A DNA stretch of 64,000 bases, taken from Entophlyctis helioformis. Its lineage: Eukaryota > Chytridiomycota > Chytridiomycetes > Chytridiales > Chytriomycetaceae. This document shows positions 40,890 to 52,744 of this stretch, piece by piece. The stretch spans positions 93,777-157,776 of the forward strand of contig JAHLKH010000047.1 of assembly GCA_025526915.1 (NCBI GenBank), in the 5' to 3' direction. Numbering within the stretch: position 1 is the first letter of the stretch; every line of letters starts with the position of its first letter. The notes under the pieces were generated by a model that saw only the letters and a list, made by a program, of their open reading frames with translations, made no database searches and was not told the origin of the DNA. The translations under genes were made by a program, and so were the position numbers.

Positions 40890-43678
40890 CTTGCTTGTGT
40901 GCGGCAATGTCCAGGATCCGTCCAACATCAGCGTGGCGGCGTCCGTGTCGCTGTCGATCCAACCAAGTCCAAGCCCGGCGCGTCTTGCATCACTCAACAA
41001 GTTTCACAGGATCCTGTCGCTCATGCTGGCTGGACGGCTCGTGGTGCCTGGCATGGTGATCTCTGTGCAGTGGATCGACAATCAGTACGTGCGGCTGAGA
41101 GTGGAGAGCGTCGATCCAGTGCAGCCTGCGTCTGCTTTGGCATTGGCATCTGGTCCAGATCCAGCTGCAGATTCAGCTGCAGATCCGGCTGCAGATCCAG
41201 TGTCTCAGTCCCAGCCACCTCCGCAGGCTGCATTCCGCATATCAGGCGACTCGATCATGTCAGTGACCTTGGCGCCTCGTCGCTCAAACGCCGCACCACC
41301 CGCCCACCACCATGCGTCGACATTGATCCTGCCTGGACTTGAGCATGCTGTTGATGCTCTTGCGCAACGCATCACACACATGATCAACACGGCCAGCAAC
41401 GCGGCATCAGCTGGAACTCAGCAACAGCTGGACACGAGGGCAGTGCTCGTTACTGGCGCGCCAGGGTCTGGAAAATCACACGTTGTTCGTGCAGTGGCCG
41501 GTGGGTACACGTTGAAATGCCGGTTACAGCCACAGTGTTGAGCGACAGCCTCAAGGCGTCTAATGATAAGGCTGCGTACATCAACAGAGGCGTCTGGTCT
41601 GCCATGGATTGCGCTGGAGAGCATGCATTTTGTCTCGTCGCGTAAGTCTGTTTGCAACCGCGCTGTTTGCATGCCTTGTCTTGCTGCTGACCCTCTTCCA
41701 CGCATACATCAGGCGAGGGCGACTTTGAGCATTTGTTTCTGGATGCTCTTGAGCACCAGTGCCGGCACCTGCAGACACCATCCATTGTCATTCTTGATAA
41801 CTTTGAAACCCTGATTGATGCTGGTAGGCATTTTGCATCGCCCAGTCGGCCATCCATGCAGAGCATCTTTAACCGAGTCGTTTATCACAACAGGCACTGT
41901 CGGTATTGCTCATCTGGTCAGGAAGCTCTTTGATCGCGAGACTGGTACATCAGACAACCGCGGGGCAGTCATTCTGATGGGTAAGTGGTAGGGTCTGTTC
42001 TGCTCACATCGGGACGCACTCACGCAAATGCAAATGCAGCTGTGACGAGCAACGAGCTACAAGTCAAGGCCGCACTCGGCTCATCAGCCGCCTTCTTCCA
42101 GGACTTTTCTATGCCGCCCATGTCTGTGCCTGATCGCGCGGCTCTCATCCAGCACTTTGTCAATCGTGCGTTGAGCACACATCACTCGCACTGCATGGCT
42201 TGCTGGTTATGGCAACTGATTTGCACGACTCTAGAGATTGATGATTGTGCAGACACCAGCAACGCCACCGAAGCGGACCAAGTCATGAGCCTGTCCAAGC
42301 AGTTTCGATCCTACGTGCTGTCTGATATTATCGGCGCGCTACAGCAAAGCCTGATGTTTGCCGCAACGCGCCAGGATGTGATCCAGCATCTGCGTGCCTT
42401 TGTAAAGTCGACGCCTCCATCTGGCTTGCGAGGCATCGCGTCAAATGTGCGTCATGCTGGCAGCCGCTAGCCGTTGCAAGGCGTCTCGAATGGCTGCTTA
42501 TTCTCTACCACTGCATGCAGCCTCCAAACGCAGATCTCAAAGACTTGTTTGGCATAGACGGCGCGATTGCCCAGATCAGGGTAGGCGTGCATGCGTGACT
42601 GTTCGCTCTATCTCATTGCTCAGCCTGCTGATTCGACTGGCTGGCTGAGCAGGAACTGGTCATCAGTCCGTTCCTCAACTACACACAAGACGCAGCACGA
42701 GACGGGCGTGTCGGGCAAGGCAAGCGCATCAACGCGCCAGAGCCTCCGCGTGGTGTGCTCATCCATGGCCCGCACGGCGTGGGCAAGACGGTGCTGGCAT
42801 GCGCTCTGGCAAGCGAGCTTGGATTTCCATGCATCTTTGTTGACGTAAGACAGCATTGGGTCCAGCATGAAAGTACGGCACGACACCGCCGTCTCACACT
42901 CATCCTGTGGGTTGGGCATGGATTGTTAGGGCCCGTCGATCCGCTCCAAGGTTGTCGGCGACTCTGAAAAGGCGATCGCCAGGCTGTTTGAACGAGCGCG
43001 AGCGTCTGCACCATGCATTCTCTTGATTGATCAGGCACGTCTTGGCAAGGACGTTGCGTGCAGTTGCGCGCTGTTGTGTGCAGTTGTGTGCAGTCCTGTG
43101 AATGCCGATCTGCTGGCTGGTGTGCAATGCTGATGGTCGACACTTGCCCAGCACAGATTGAGCATCTGCTGTCGAAACGAAGCAAGCAGGCGTCCAGCGA
43201 GGGAACCTCTAACCGCGTGGTGACATCGTTTCTGATTGAGATGGACGGCGTCATCAAGCGAACTGCCCCCATCTGCGTGCTTGCAAGTAAGTTGGGTTGC
43301 GAGGAGCAGCGTCGTCCATTCGAGACTCGCGCGATGCTGACCCGCCACATCCTGCTGGCAGCCTCGCGGTCGGTGGATGGCATTGATGCCGCTGTCTTGC
43401 GACCCGGGCGGCTGGATGCGCATATCAGCCTGACGCTGCCGGATGCAGAGTGTCGGCGCGCCATCCTGGCTGGCACGCTGGCCAGGATGCCCAACCAGCT
43501 GTCTGCGGCCGATCTCGACCGTCTGGTCGACATGACGCTTGCACAGTCCCATGCAGACGTGGTGGGGCTGTGCCGCGAGGCAGCCATGGCCGCCATTCGC
43601 ACGGGGTCAAAGACGGTGCAGCTGGCAGACTTCGAAGCGGCCAAGCGGCCAAGCGGGCGGAGCATGCCAGCAACATGA
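40890..43678 (+). CDS. Tandem AAA ATPase, AFG2/SPATA5L1- or PEX1-like (5' end unresolved)
   Basis: Exons: up to 41500, 41530-41641, about 41714-41823, 41894-41980, 42040-42446, 42521-42580, 42653-42844, 42930-43034, 43157-43286, 43362-43678. First AAA module: Walker A GAPGSGKS and a Walker B-like IVILDNFETL. Second module: Walker A GPHGVGKT, VVGDSEKAIARLFERARA, Walker B ILLIDQIEHLL, SNRVVTSFLIEMDG, ATSRSVDGIDAAVLRPGRLD (sensor 1 and arginine finger region), and DVVGLCREAAMAAI. The second module resembles AFG2B/SPATA5L1 (ribosome maturation) and shares ATSR with PEX1 (peroxisome). The first is diverged. The catalytic Walker-B glutamate is Asn in the first and Gln in the second module. The junction before 41714 does not keep phase. 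The intron at 43035-43156 seems to use a GC donor. Confidence 0.7.
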
Positions 43679-43991
43679 CGCGGCTGGGGGGCAATAAACC
43701 GCCGTGTTGTTCGTGCCGCGGCGGAGTTTTCTGCGAGGGGCCGTGCGAGATGGGTGGAGCGCGAGCTGGCCGTGGTGGTGGTTGGTGGCACAGTCCAGCA
43801 GGCGGCCGGTGCAGTTCTCCGCCCGGCCATCTCGCGTTTGCGACAGCGCCAACAACAGCACCGGCCGGTGCAGCTCGGCATCTGAACAAGTATCGAAGGT
43901 ATCTGAGGCAGCAGCAGCAGCACCAGCAGCACCAACACCAGCACCAACACCAGCATCGGAAGCAGCATCGGAAGCAGCATCGGAAGCAGCC

Positions 43992-44068
43992 ATGAAGCGC
44001 TCGTGGGCAGACGAGGGCAGCGACGATATGTCCATCTCGCCGACGCCCGAGGAGCAACAGGCACAACA

Positions 44069-44115
<47 letters not shown>

Positions 44116-47100
44116 CACAACAACAGCAACAGCACCACCACCAGCAGCAGCAGACGCAGGTGTTCTCGCCACCACATGTCCATGCCCAGCCAGCACCTCC
44201 GCTGGTGCGACCGACGGCCGTTCCCGGCTCGGTGTTCTCCGCCTCGTCGCGGCCCCCGACGGGCTTGGACGCCCGTGCAGGCCTGCCGCCGTCGGGCATG
44301 CGGCCGCCGCTGGGCCCTGCCAGGCCAGGCGTCAACGACCTGCGGCCTCCGCTGCCCAGCAGCCAGCCGCACCGGCAGCGTCTGCACGACCTGTCCGACA
44401 GCAGCGCCAAACGCGTCCGCAAAGACATGAACGGCGCCGGTCTCGCATCCGCAGGCCCTGAGCCATCCTCATCAACTGCATCGGCTGCATATGCATCTGC
44501 ATCTGCATCTGCAGCGTCGTCCCCGTCGTCTTCCACCGCGCACGCACCCATCTCTTCTTCCTCTTCCTCGTCCATGCCGTCGTCGTCTGCGTTTCGCGCA
44601 CCTCTGCCCAAAGAGTATGGCCCTGTCTTGGACGCGCTGCAGAAACTGTCCGACGCCAAAGACTTGGATCGCCAGACGGCCGACGCCAGCAAGGCGCTGC
44701 TCCTCAAGTACCTCGCATCCCCTGGCAGGATCCACGACGCTTCAAAGGTTCGCTTCAGGCATGATCGCCATGGCTGCCTTCTGCCACCAACCCCCGCTGT
44801 TCTAACGAGACGCCGTCACCGCCGGACAGATCACAATGTTCCAATGGAGTGTCATGGCTATCTGGATCGCCAAAAACTACGTAACCACAGGAGCAAGGTT
44901 CACCATCTCTGAGTTATTGCAGCAACTCGTTCGGCTCTGTCCAGAGTGCCAGTGAGTGTCTGCCAAGCTCGATCATCTTGGCCCGGCATGCCATTTCAAG
45001 CTCGCTGACAACGTTGGATGGGCATCCAGTGCCAGGGAGTTCTACACTGGCTCTGGGCTTCGATCTTTTCTCGGAGAACTCGACCACTTTGCACGCGTTG
45101 TCCGCACCGAGTTCAGCGACGAGCGTTTTGGCCACATGACCAGCTGTATTCAGACCACTGCATCCATGCACGACCGCAACGCATCCCTGTTTGTCGGGTT
45201 CTCGGAGATCATCAAGGTCTTTGTTGCACCAACGGACCTGTCGCTCGACCAGCGGGAAGTCAGCTACGGAGTCCATCTCGAAGCGTATGCGTGGTTCCTG
45301 CTCATGTATATCCGTGGTATGTTGGCATGCATTGGCAGCGTGTGCCTGGTCCTTTATACAACTGACATGACCGACACACCTCCCCCGTTCAAAGAAGTAT
45401 TTCCAGGTCATCGCGACCAGCCAGCTGCCGAGTTCGACGTGCCGCTGTCGTTGCTTGTCATTCTCTTTATCGCCAGTCAGATGCCCGCCAAGTTTTGCCG
45501 ATCACTGGAAGAAAGTATGGCATCGTCGTATTGGTATCGCCGCTGTTCCTGGCGAAACTGACCGTGACTGCGCAGTCATCGCAACCATCTTCAGTCACGA
45601 TGCGGCATCCATCCCACAGTCGCGGACGCGGTGGCTGAATGGATTCATCATGGTCAAGCAGGCTCTTTGCCGCATGCGGGACGTGCGAGAAGAGACGCTC
45701 GACACGCTCCTCGTCCCCTTCCAGCATGCCCTCCAAGTGAGCCAGTCTGCACAGTCTGCACACGGTCCGTTCTGTTGGGCACACTCAACGCTAATTCATG
45801 TTCTCTGTGCCACACGCTAGACATGCAAGCTCAACGGTTGTCTCAAGAGCGACTCTGACGATGCCATGAGCTCGATGCTTCCATGGAGGCTCTATGTCAA
45901 CTCGCTTGATGTCGACGTTGGCGGTCTTCTCATGAGCAATCGAGAAACAACATTGCGGCTTCTCATGCGCATCGGCCAAGATCGACAGCTTGAAATCATG
46001 CCGGACATTTATCTAAGGGCTGCGAGTGGGCCAGAATGTAAGCCCTGGCTGGGCATTGACGCTGGGATTTGATGCGACTTGGCTGACTGGTTCTGGAACA
46101 CCTTGGACAGCATCGGTCGCCAAACCACTGAGATTTACTCGCACGCCGCGCATGTCGCAGTCCATGTCGCGGTCGACTGCCCGCAACCTGACTTCGACGT
46201 TCTCGCGAAAGTCTGCCATGAGTGTGAGATGCACGCCCACGCTGTACTCGTTTGCTCACATGGCGCATGCCACTGACTGTTGTCCATCAAACAGCATACC
46301 ATGCACGCGACGCCACTGACAGCCAGGTCGGCCAGCCTCATGTCAACATCCAATGGCGACGACTTCAAGTCCATGCAAGAGCATCTCGCCAAACTGAAGG
46401 TGAGCTCGCTGTGACCAGCGCACGCATTATCTTGGCCACTGACTGTTTCTTCAGTACGAGTCCACCTTCCAGAACCTTGCGTGTCTCTCGCTCGACCCTG
46501 ACGTCCGACAGTCGGCCGAAAACCGTGCTGCCAATGTCTGCAGTGCGTATACGTGGATCTTTGCTGGCTGGTTGCACGGTCGTGGCTGACATGTGCAATC
46601 CATTGGGTTTGCATCAGCCGCATTCAAGACCAGATACAAGGACTATTCGCCCCAGTGGGACATGGCCATCAAGCTCTACGTTTCGCTTGCAGTCCAGCTT
46701 CTTCAATGGAGCGAGCACCGCGACCCAGTAAGTGCTGTTTAGGTGTCCATGGCTGATCCAAGTGTTGCTGACACAAACGCCGATTGCCTAGGCCATCCAA
46801 AGAGAGCTTGCCGGCGACAGCCAGTTTCATCGCGTGCTCTTGACCATTGCCTTTGAGATAACTCGCGTTGCATTCAATGTGAGTCTGCTTCTGCAAGCAT
46901 CGTCAACAGATTATGGACTTCTTGCAGCCTGACCATCTGCCACAGGTACCGATGGACTGGACAGAGATTCTGAGTCTCTTGGACGTACACTATGTCGATC
47001 TCATCTTGACGCTCGACTCGGTCCGATCCAGACTCCAGGTATGGCAAATGCGTCCTTGATGCTCGCGGTTTTCGGCATTGATGCTGACCACCGCAAACGC

Positions 47101-48921
47101 CAATAGCTGTCGCCAACGCTTTCCAAGAAGCTTGCGCTGATTGAGGAGCGTATCATGGAGTGTGAGCTTTGGACCGCGCCAGAATTCCGCGCATGGATGA
47201 CGTACATGGCCCCTCATCAAGACGAGAACACGCGCACTGGTAATCTACATCTCGAATGCGATCCTTGCTTGTCTGCTCGGCTCTACTGTGCGACTGACAC
47301 GATCTTCAATGTGGATGCAGCGCCAAAGTGCTCGCCCTTGAGCCTTTGGTACGGCAGTGTCGTGTCGGACGCACACATGACGTCACTCATGCGCAGTATG
47401 CCGAACTCGGGCAACCTCCCGCCGCTTCCAGATCTGCCAGTGTCCATCAAGGCAAGAGGATGATTCTGGATGGCATTGATGATTGCATTGTGTGCGTGCG
47501 TGCTGACATTTGGGCTGCGTGTCAGGCTATGCTGTGCAAGGTGTTCCAACTTGTCTACACACGGCTCGAGCATCTGGCAAAGGAGATGAGCCTGCCACCG
47601 CTACTTGCTGAAAAGGTGCGATCGCCTGTCGTCCATGCTTATCGCCTGCAGATCAAAGTGGCCATATTGGCTTATCCTCACAAAACGCCAACGATAGACA
47701 TGGTCCATAATGGAGCTGTGCATCCGACACGAGCATCAGCTGCAGTTTCTCCCCAACCGACACATTGATTTGATCATGGTCTCGAGTCTGGCCATGGCTA
47801 GCCGCTTGATGGATTGCTTCAAGCCGTTCAAGGCCATCCTGGCAGCATACATCAAGCAGCCACAGTACCTTGAGGCAACCTTGATCCAGGTCTACTTGGG
47901 CGAGGGCGTGCCACGCGGTGATGTGATCAAGTTCTACAACATCTTCTTCATGCCACTTGTCAAGCCCATGCTGCATATGGTGAGCATGCCTCTGCCGTGC
48001 ACACTTGCTGCCTTGCAATTGACACGCGATGATCAACAGCTTCCGTCAGAGCCTCCTGTCCTGCCTCTGCCGCAAAGCAAGGACAACTCAGCCTTGGCAA
48101 GGAGCACGTCTGCACCAGCACCAGCACCAGCACCAGCTGCATCGGCGGTTGGCGGAAGTGGCGGCGGATCGATTCTGATCAAGCAAGCGACACATAATCT
48201 GATGCACCGCAATCTTCAGCAGCAACAGCAACAGCAACATGCCGCGCATCTCTCGCCTGTCAAGCCTTCTGATCGCCAGCAAGCAATCGATTATTCGCAG
48301 CAGCAGCAGCAACAGCAGCAGCAGAATCACTTGTCCAGCATCTTTGCCATGCACCAGCCGCCAACATCGCCGGCACCTGGCAGTCTCTTCAACCGTGCGC
48401 AGCCCGCTGTGCCGCGACCTCAACACTCTGGCTTGCAGCGATCACAAACGCTGTCGCAGCCGCTTGCTGAGCTCCAGTTGCAAGACTCGTTCCATGCCAG
48501 CCCACTATCCACTGCATTGCAAGACTCGCCAGTCCACGAACAAGTGCCGCAGCCGCAGCCGCAGCCACAGCACCATCAGCAGCACCAGTTCCAGTCATCT
48601 CCGAGACAGCACACGTCGCCCACACCAGCCAACGCGTGCGGATCCAGTCCAGTCGATGCCTTGGCAACCCCGCTTCGCCTGCCGTTCATGACACCTGCGA
48701 CACGCAAGGTAACGCATGCAGTGCATATGGCTTGGTGGCTGCATGGCTGTGCAAAGCCTTGCTCTGACTCGTGCCAATCTTTGCTTTGTGCTGCTCAGCT
48801 GTACAGCCATGGCGAGACACCGCTGCGGGCATCTTCGACATCGCCCACCGGTGTGCACAGCGCCACGCGCAAGCGACTGGACCTCCAGCGCGTGAGTTCA
48901 TTCAGAGCAACGCAGAGTTGA
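43992..48921 (+). CDS. Retinoblastoma-family pocket protein (RB/p107-like)
   Basis: RB proteins repress E2F genes until phosphorylated by G1/S cyclin-CDK. Eighteen exons (43992-44747, 44830-44951, 45036-45316, 45395-45514, 45576-45736, 45821-46037, 46111-46223, 46295-46399, 46455-46542, 46618-46727, 46792-46878, 46928-47038, 47107-47239, 47321-47451, 47526-47615, 47698-47979, 48040-48708, 48799-48921) keep phase throughout: about 1232 residues. After a polyQ/Pro-rich head, the RB-N cyclin fold begins at residue 253. Pocket A is about 626-800 (WDMAIKLYVSLAVQLL, IEERIMECELWTAPEFRAWM). Pocket B is about 846-969 (CKVFQLVYTRLEHLAKEM, PNRHIDLIMVSSLAMASRL, VIKFYNIFFMPLVKPML). The tail is Gln-rich with many SP/TP sites, including SPVK and TPATRK. 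The intron at 47452-47525 appears to be GC-AG. Polyglutamine from CAG runs occurs at both ends. Confidence 0.93.
44056..44158. repeat. CAG/CAA polyglutamine tract in RB exon 1
   Basis: About 34 nearly uninterrupted CAG/CAA codons. Translation in the RB frame is glutamine, with an alanine-glutamine break in the middle. Confidence 0.95.
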
Positions 48922-49219
48922 TCCACTGGTAGCCAGGCAGGCAGGCCGACGGCATTGAGAACCCATAACTGTGTTTTGGAATGAATCCATTCGTGAATAT
49001 CGGGCCCTGCGTTGCCAGTGGTCTTGAAGTGGTCGCCATTGGCCAGCAGGGCTCAACAGTCAGAGCTCAGATCTGGTTCACAACAAGTGATGCACCATGG
49101 CATGGCATGTCGTGTCTGTGCATGTCCCACATTCTCGTGCGTTGAAATGCCACTTGTTGGAAGATCGCTTCGAGTGGATCTTGTCCTGACAACCACAAAG
49201 CGAGCAAGCGGCTGTGGCG

Positions 49220-50673
49220 ATGCAAACAGAGCGACAGACGGCAGACAACGAAGGCACAGCAACAGCAGCCAGTGACGACCAAGTGCACCGTCTGCAGAGC
49301 CAGCTGCAGAGCGCAGACGAGCAGCCGGCCGTGGTCGAGCAGGCCGTTGGAGCGAGTGGCAGTCAAGCCGTCGAGCCAGGGCAGCCAGGGCAGCCAGCAG
49401 CAACGACCGCACAGCCAGGTGTGCCTCGCTATGTGGTGCCGCCAGCCACCGGCGACCTTGCATACGGACGCAGCCACTGGGACGGCAAGCCCGCCGAGAT
49501 CCACGCCATGATCCTCAAGACAGCCGGCCCGCTCACTCGCTTCCTGAGCGGCCTGCTCGGCGACACGGCCACACTCAACTTCGCGACCAGGCTGAAGCTG
49601 TGGATTGATGCGTTCAAGATGGACTGGCAGGGCGATCTGGCGCTGCTGCCTGACGTTGACCTGACGGCCGACAACGGACTGCTGCTCGCACACTCTCGCT
49701 CCATGTACGACCGTCTCTGCAAACGCTTTCCAAAGTACACCGAGGGCAGATATGCGGGATACGACGCATACAACAACAACTATCACTCGTTCGATTGCGA
49801 TAACCGCGATCACAGCGAGAGGCTGCTTCTCATTCCCATGCGGCACGGCTGGTTCGATCTGCTCGACTTTTCGCATCCGATCGCACTCGCTCGGATGTCC
49901 ATCCGCTTTGGATGCGTCGATCTGCTCAAGCATCTCGATGACAAGTACAACACACTCCAAGACTGGATGGTCATACACGATCAGACAAGCACGTACTGGC
50001 AACGTGCTATTGACCAGGCAGCGGGAAATGGTCATCTCGATGTTGTGCAGTTCCTGTTTGATCTCGGTGTGACGGGATGCACGACGTGGGCCATGGATTA
50101 TGCGGCTGCCAACGGCCACCTGCACGTCGTCAAGTGGCTTCACGCCAACAGGACGGAAGGATGCACGACTGTTGCGATGGACTGCGGCAGCTGAAAAAGG
50201 TCACCTGGCATGTCGTCAAGTGGCTGCATGCCAACAGGACGGAAGGATGCACGAAGATGGCAATGTATTGGGCGGCATGTAATGGTCGCCTTGGTGTGGT
50301 GCAGTGGTTACACGAGACCCTCGGCGAAGAGTGCACACCCCGCGCACTGGATGCGGCCATCAGCTCGGGATGCTTGGACGTCGTCAAGTACATGCACTCC
50401 AAAGGCGTCCGCGCATCAGACAACGCACTTATGCATGCAGCTAGAGAGGGCAATATCGAGATGCTGCGGTACTTGCTGGATTGTGGATACGCGGTTGGAC
50501 TTGGAGCACTCAATCGCGCCAGGAAACTCAAACTCGCCAACATTCTCTTTGGCAGCCTTACACTGGACCAGGCACAAGCGCTGCTTGCCCAAGCGAACCG
50601 AAGAAACACCACAGAGGACACCATCCAGCGACTCGAGTCAACCATCCAGAAACTGCAAAGGCAGCGCAAGTGA
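49220..50673 (+). CDS. Ankyrin-repeat protein, two single-base frame breaks
   Basis: ATG at 49220 opens a Gln/Ala-rich N-terminus, then a conserved leader (HAMILKTAGPLTRFLSGLLG, LKLWIDAFKMDWQGDLALLP). Ankyrin repeats follow: NGHLDVVQFLFDLGVTGCTT, NGHLHVVKWLHANRTEGCTT, and others after 50210 (GRLGVVQWLHETLGEECTP, GCLDVVKYMHSKG, GNIEMLRYLLDCG). The C-terminus is a short coiled coil. The frame is broken twice 21 bp apart: doubled G at 50186-50187 and at 50207-50208. Removing one G from each gives a continuous repeat series. This leader-plus-ankyrin layout without introns suggests a member of a large lineage-specific family; the 5' fragment at 3-74 is another. Function unknown. Confidence 0.75.
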
Positions 50674-50722
50674 TGATTGTGGTGCTGGGCGGCTGGCCAA
50701 GTGGTGGATAGCCACGACTCGC

Positions 50723-51045
50723 TTATTGGAATGAAGACGTGGTGGTCATGTCCATCTTGGCACGCTTTGTGCCGTGCGTCGATCCCCTCAGTTGTGTCAG
50801 CACACTCCATGACTTGGGCAAGGCTGCATGAGGCACTGCGTGAATGACTGCATCGTCTGCAAGTATCAGTCTACAGATGCCATGACCGTTGGCCACAGCG
50901 TGGTTTCTGATCTCGGCGATGCGATCGAGGTTGTCATTGAGGAACAGGTTGAGCAAGCGGCCAGACAGCGGGCAGCCTTGGCAGATGCCTCGCCATCAAG
51001 AACATCCGCGTCTCGATGGAACGCGCAGCCGAGTGAATGACGTGT
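50723..51045 (-). pseudogene. Non-LTR (LINE) reverse-transcriptase fragment
   Basis: On minus, LNLFLNDNLDRIAE, then NGHGICRLILADDAVI and VLTQL, match the region around the catalytic FADD box of LINE-type RT, here LADD. Just upstream, in a shifted frame, the minus strand reads GCPLSGRLL-like, the block that normally precedes it. Frame shifts and the lack of flanking domains mark it as a relic. It is tail to tail with the ankyrin gene. Confidence 0.6.
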
Positions 51046-51527
51046 CCCGATATTCCGCAACTCATATTGTGATAGGGATTGGCGTCTTGGACTTGCGCGA
51101 TTGTTCTTCATCGACCGTTTCTGTCACAGCAATCTCGCCAAAGGCCAGACACGAGCATCTACAATCGACACGCAGCTGTGAGTGGTGCCTGGGCAATGTC
51201 TTACTCTGGTCTGCCAACTGCTCCATTTGCCGCCTTGCCATCCAACGCCGCTCCCATGCCGCGCCAATATGCCCTCCATCGCGTGGCTGCGCGTGGCTGT
51301 GCGTGTCTGTGGACCACGTCCGCAGCACGCGTTTCGTCCGTTTGACATCGCGACCCTTTCTACTCCGCGCATCCGCCGCTAACCATGACTTGGAATGTCC
51401 ATTGACTGGCATGCCCGCAACGGGCTGCTCCTTGTGCTGTCCACCTGGCAAGCAAGTCATCTGCCAGCCAGCCAATCCTTACCCAAACCGCACCGAACCA
51501 ATCCGCACAGCATCGCCCATCTGCATA
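51046..51527. other. No gene recognised
   Basis: Overlapping ORFs of 80-140 codons on both strands without a domain. The minus-strand ones could be the upstream part of the LINE relic, but I find no endonuclease or RT block to support this. Confidence 0.3.
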
Positions 51528-52570
51528 ATGCCGTCTATTCCTGTAAGACTCTCTCATTCTCTCTCTCGACTCGCAATCTGCAGCCTGCCCTTCGTGACAA
51601 GCAACCTGCCAATCTGTCTCATGGTCGGCTCCTTTACCGCTTGTCTGCTTCCCTCCTGGTTGTGTTGTGCTTTCTGCCTCTCAACTAACGCGGGCATCTC
51701 GCCTGATCCGACAACCATGCCAGCACATTTGTGACAATGCTGCCGTTCAGGAGGCGTTTGCTGCGTTTGCAGCAGCTCTCGATGCAGCTGGCATCGAGTG
51801 GAGTGCCAATTGGACGTTGTCCAGTGGTGCTCCTTGTGATCTGACTGTCACTGTGGGGATGCCTTGCCAGCAGCCGCGTAAGTTACCATGAGATCCACAT
51901 CCATCCAGCCTCACTGACGGTCTGTGGCACGCTCACCACGACATTGTGACTATACAGCGACATTGGTGCCTGCAACTACGGCACTCGCGCCAGCAATCTC
52001 TGGCTCGAATGCCAGTTTACCACTGTACCGCCCAGTCGCCTACCGGCCTGCGGCCCTCGATCGGCCAATAGCGATTCCAAGAACACGCCAACGGCAGCCA
52101 GCCAAAGGCACCAATGGATCGCCCAACCGAGTGTCGCCGGCACCCTCCATGGTCGGCATCGCATGTGGAACCAAGCGCGTGCTCGAGGACACCACGGGCC
52201 AGCCAGACGACGACTCGCAAGAGCGTCAGGCCAAGCGTCGGGTGACGTCAAGCCCATCAGCTAACAACGACTGTTACATTGTGCGCGTGACGGCGCCAAT
52301 GCAAGCAGGTAAGCGACCGCCAGACCAGCATGTTGCATGTGCCTTTGCCATGTCGGTGGCTGACTTGAAGGAATGATCGCTGATGCAGCGACTGGAACGC
52401 CATCAGCCGAGCGCGACCATGACGAACCTTGTGAAGACGTCAGCCTCAGCCCTCTGTCAATGAGCCCAAGAACCGCAAGGTTTTGCAGCCAGTTGGAGGC
52501 GAACTGGAGCAGCAACGGCCGCAGGATGGCCAACGCATGGGCGAGCTCACCGATCGAGCCAGGCCTCTAG
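51528..52570 (+). CDS. Hypothetical protein, four exons, unrecognised
   Basis: ATG 51528 begins a five-codon exon (51528-51542). In-phase exons 51751-51877, 51958-52308 and 52389-52570 (TAG) follow; about 224 residues. The N-terminal part is a likely helix (AFAAFAAALDAAGIEW, with WTLSSGAPCDLTVTVGM). The middle is Pro/Arg-rich with a nuclear-type basic box (RQAKRRVTSS) and a hydrophobic IVRV core (CYIVRVTA), a possible SUMO-interaction motif. The C-terminus has SP/TP sites (LSPLSMSPRTARF). I do not recognise a family. Splice sites are all GT-AG and the phases agree, which supports a real gene. Confidence 0.5.
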
Positions 52571-52640
52571 CACAATGGCCGAGTCAAGATGAACAACGAC
52601 CATTGAATGAAAGAACGTGTCCAGCCTTGCCTTCTTTCTT

Positions 52641-52668
52641 GTGTGTGTGTGTGTGTGTGTGTGTGTGC
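52641..52668. repeat. (GT)n microsatellite upstream of the PDX1-like gene
   Basis: Fourteen GT units ending about 75 bp before the start codon at 52745. Confidence 0.95.
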
Positions 52669-52744
52669 TTTGAGCAAACGAATGAATGCCGATCGGGCCA
52701 AGATCTGCTCTCATACTTTCCTCCAAACCGCCCAACTCCAGACA

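Noticed and set aside
40890..43678. Calling the AAA ATPase PEX1
   Set aside because: The second module has ATSR as in PEX1, but the VGDSEK...RARAS block and CREAAM segment fit AFG2B better and the PEX1 N-terminal domain was not seen. Left unresolved.
44914..45411. 165-codon minus ORF opposite RB exons 2-3
   Set aside because: Shadow; the plus-strand exons have consistent splice phases and RB-N similarity.
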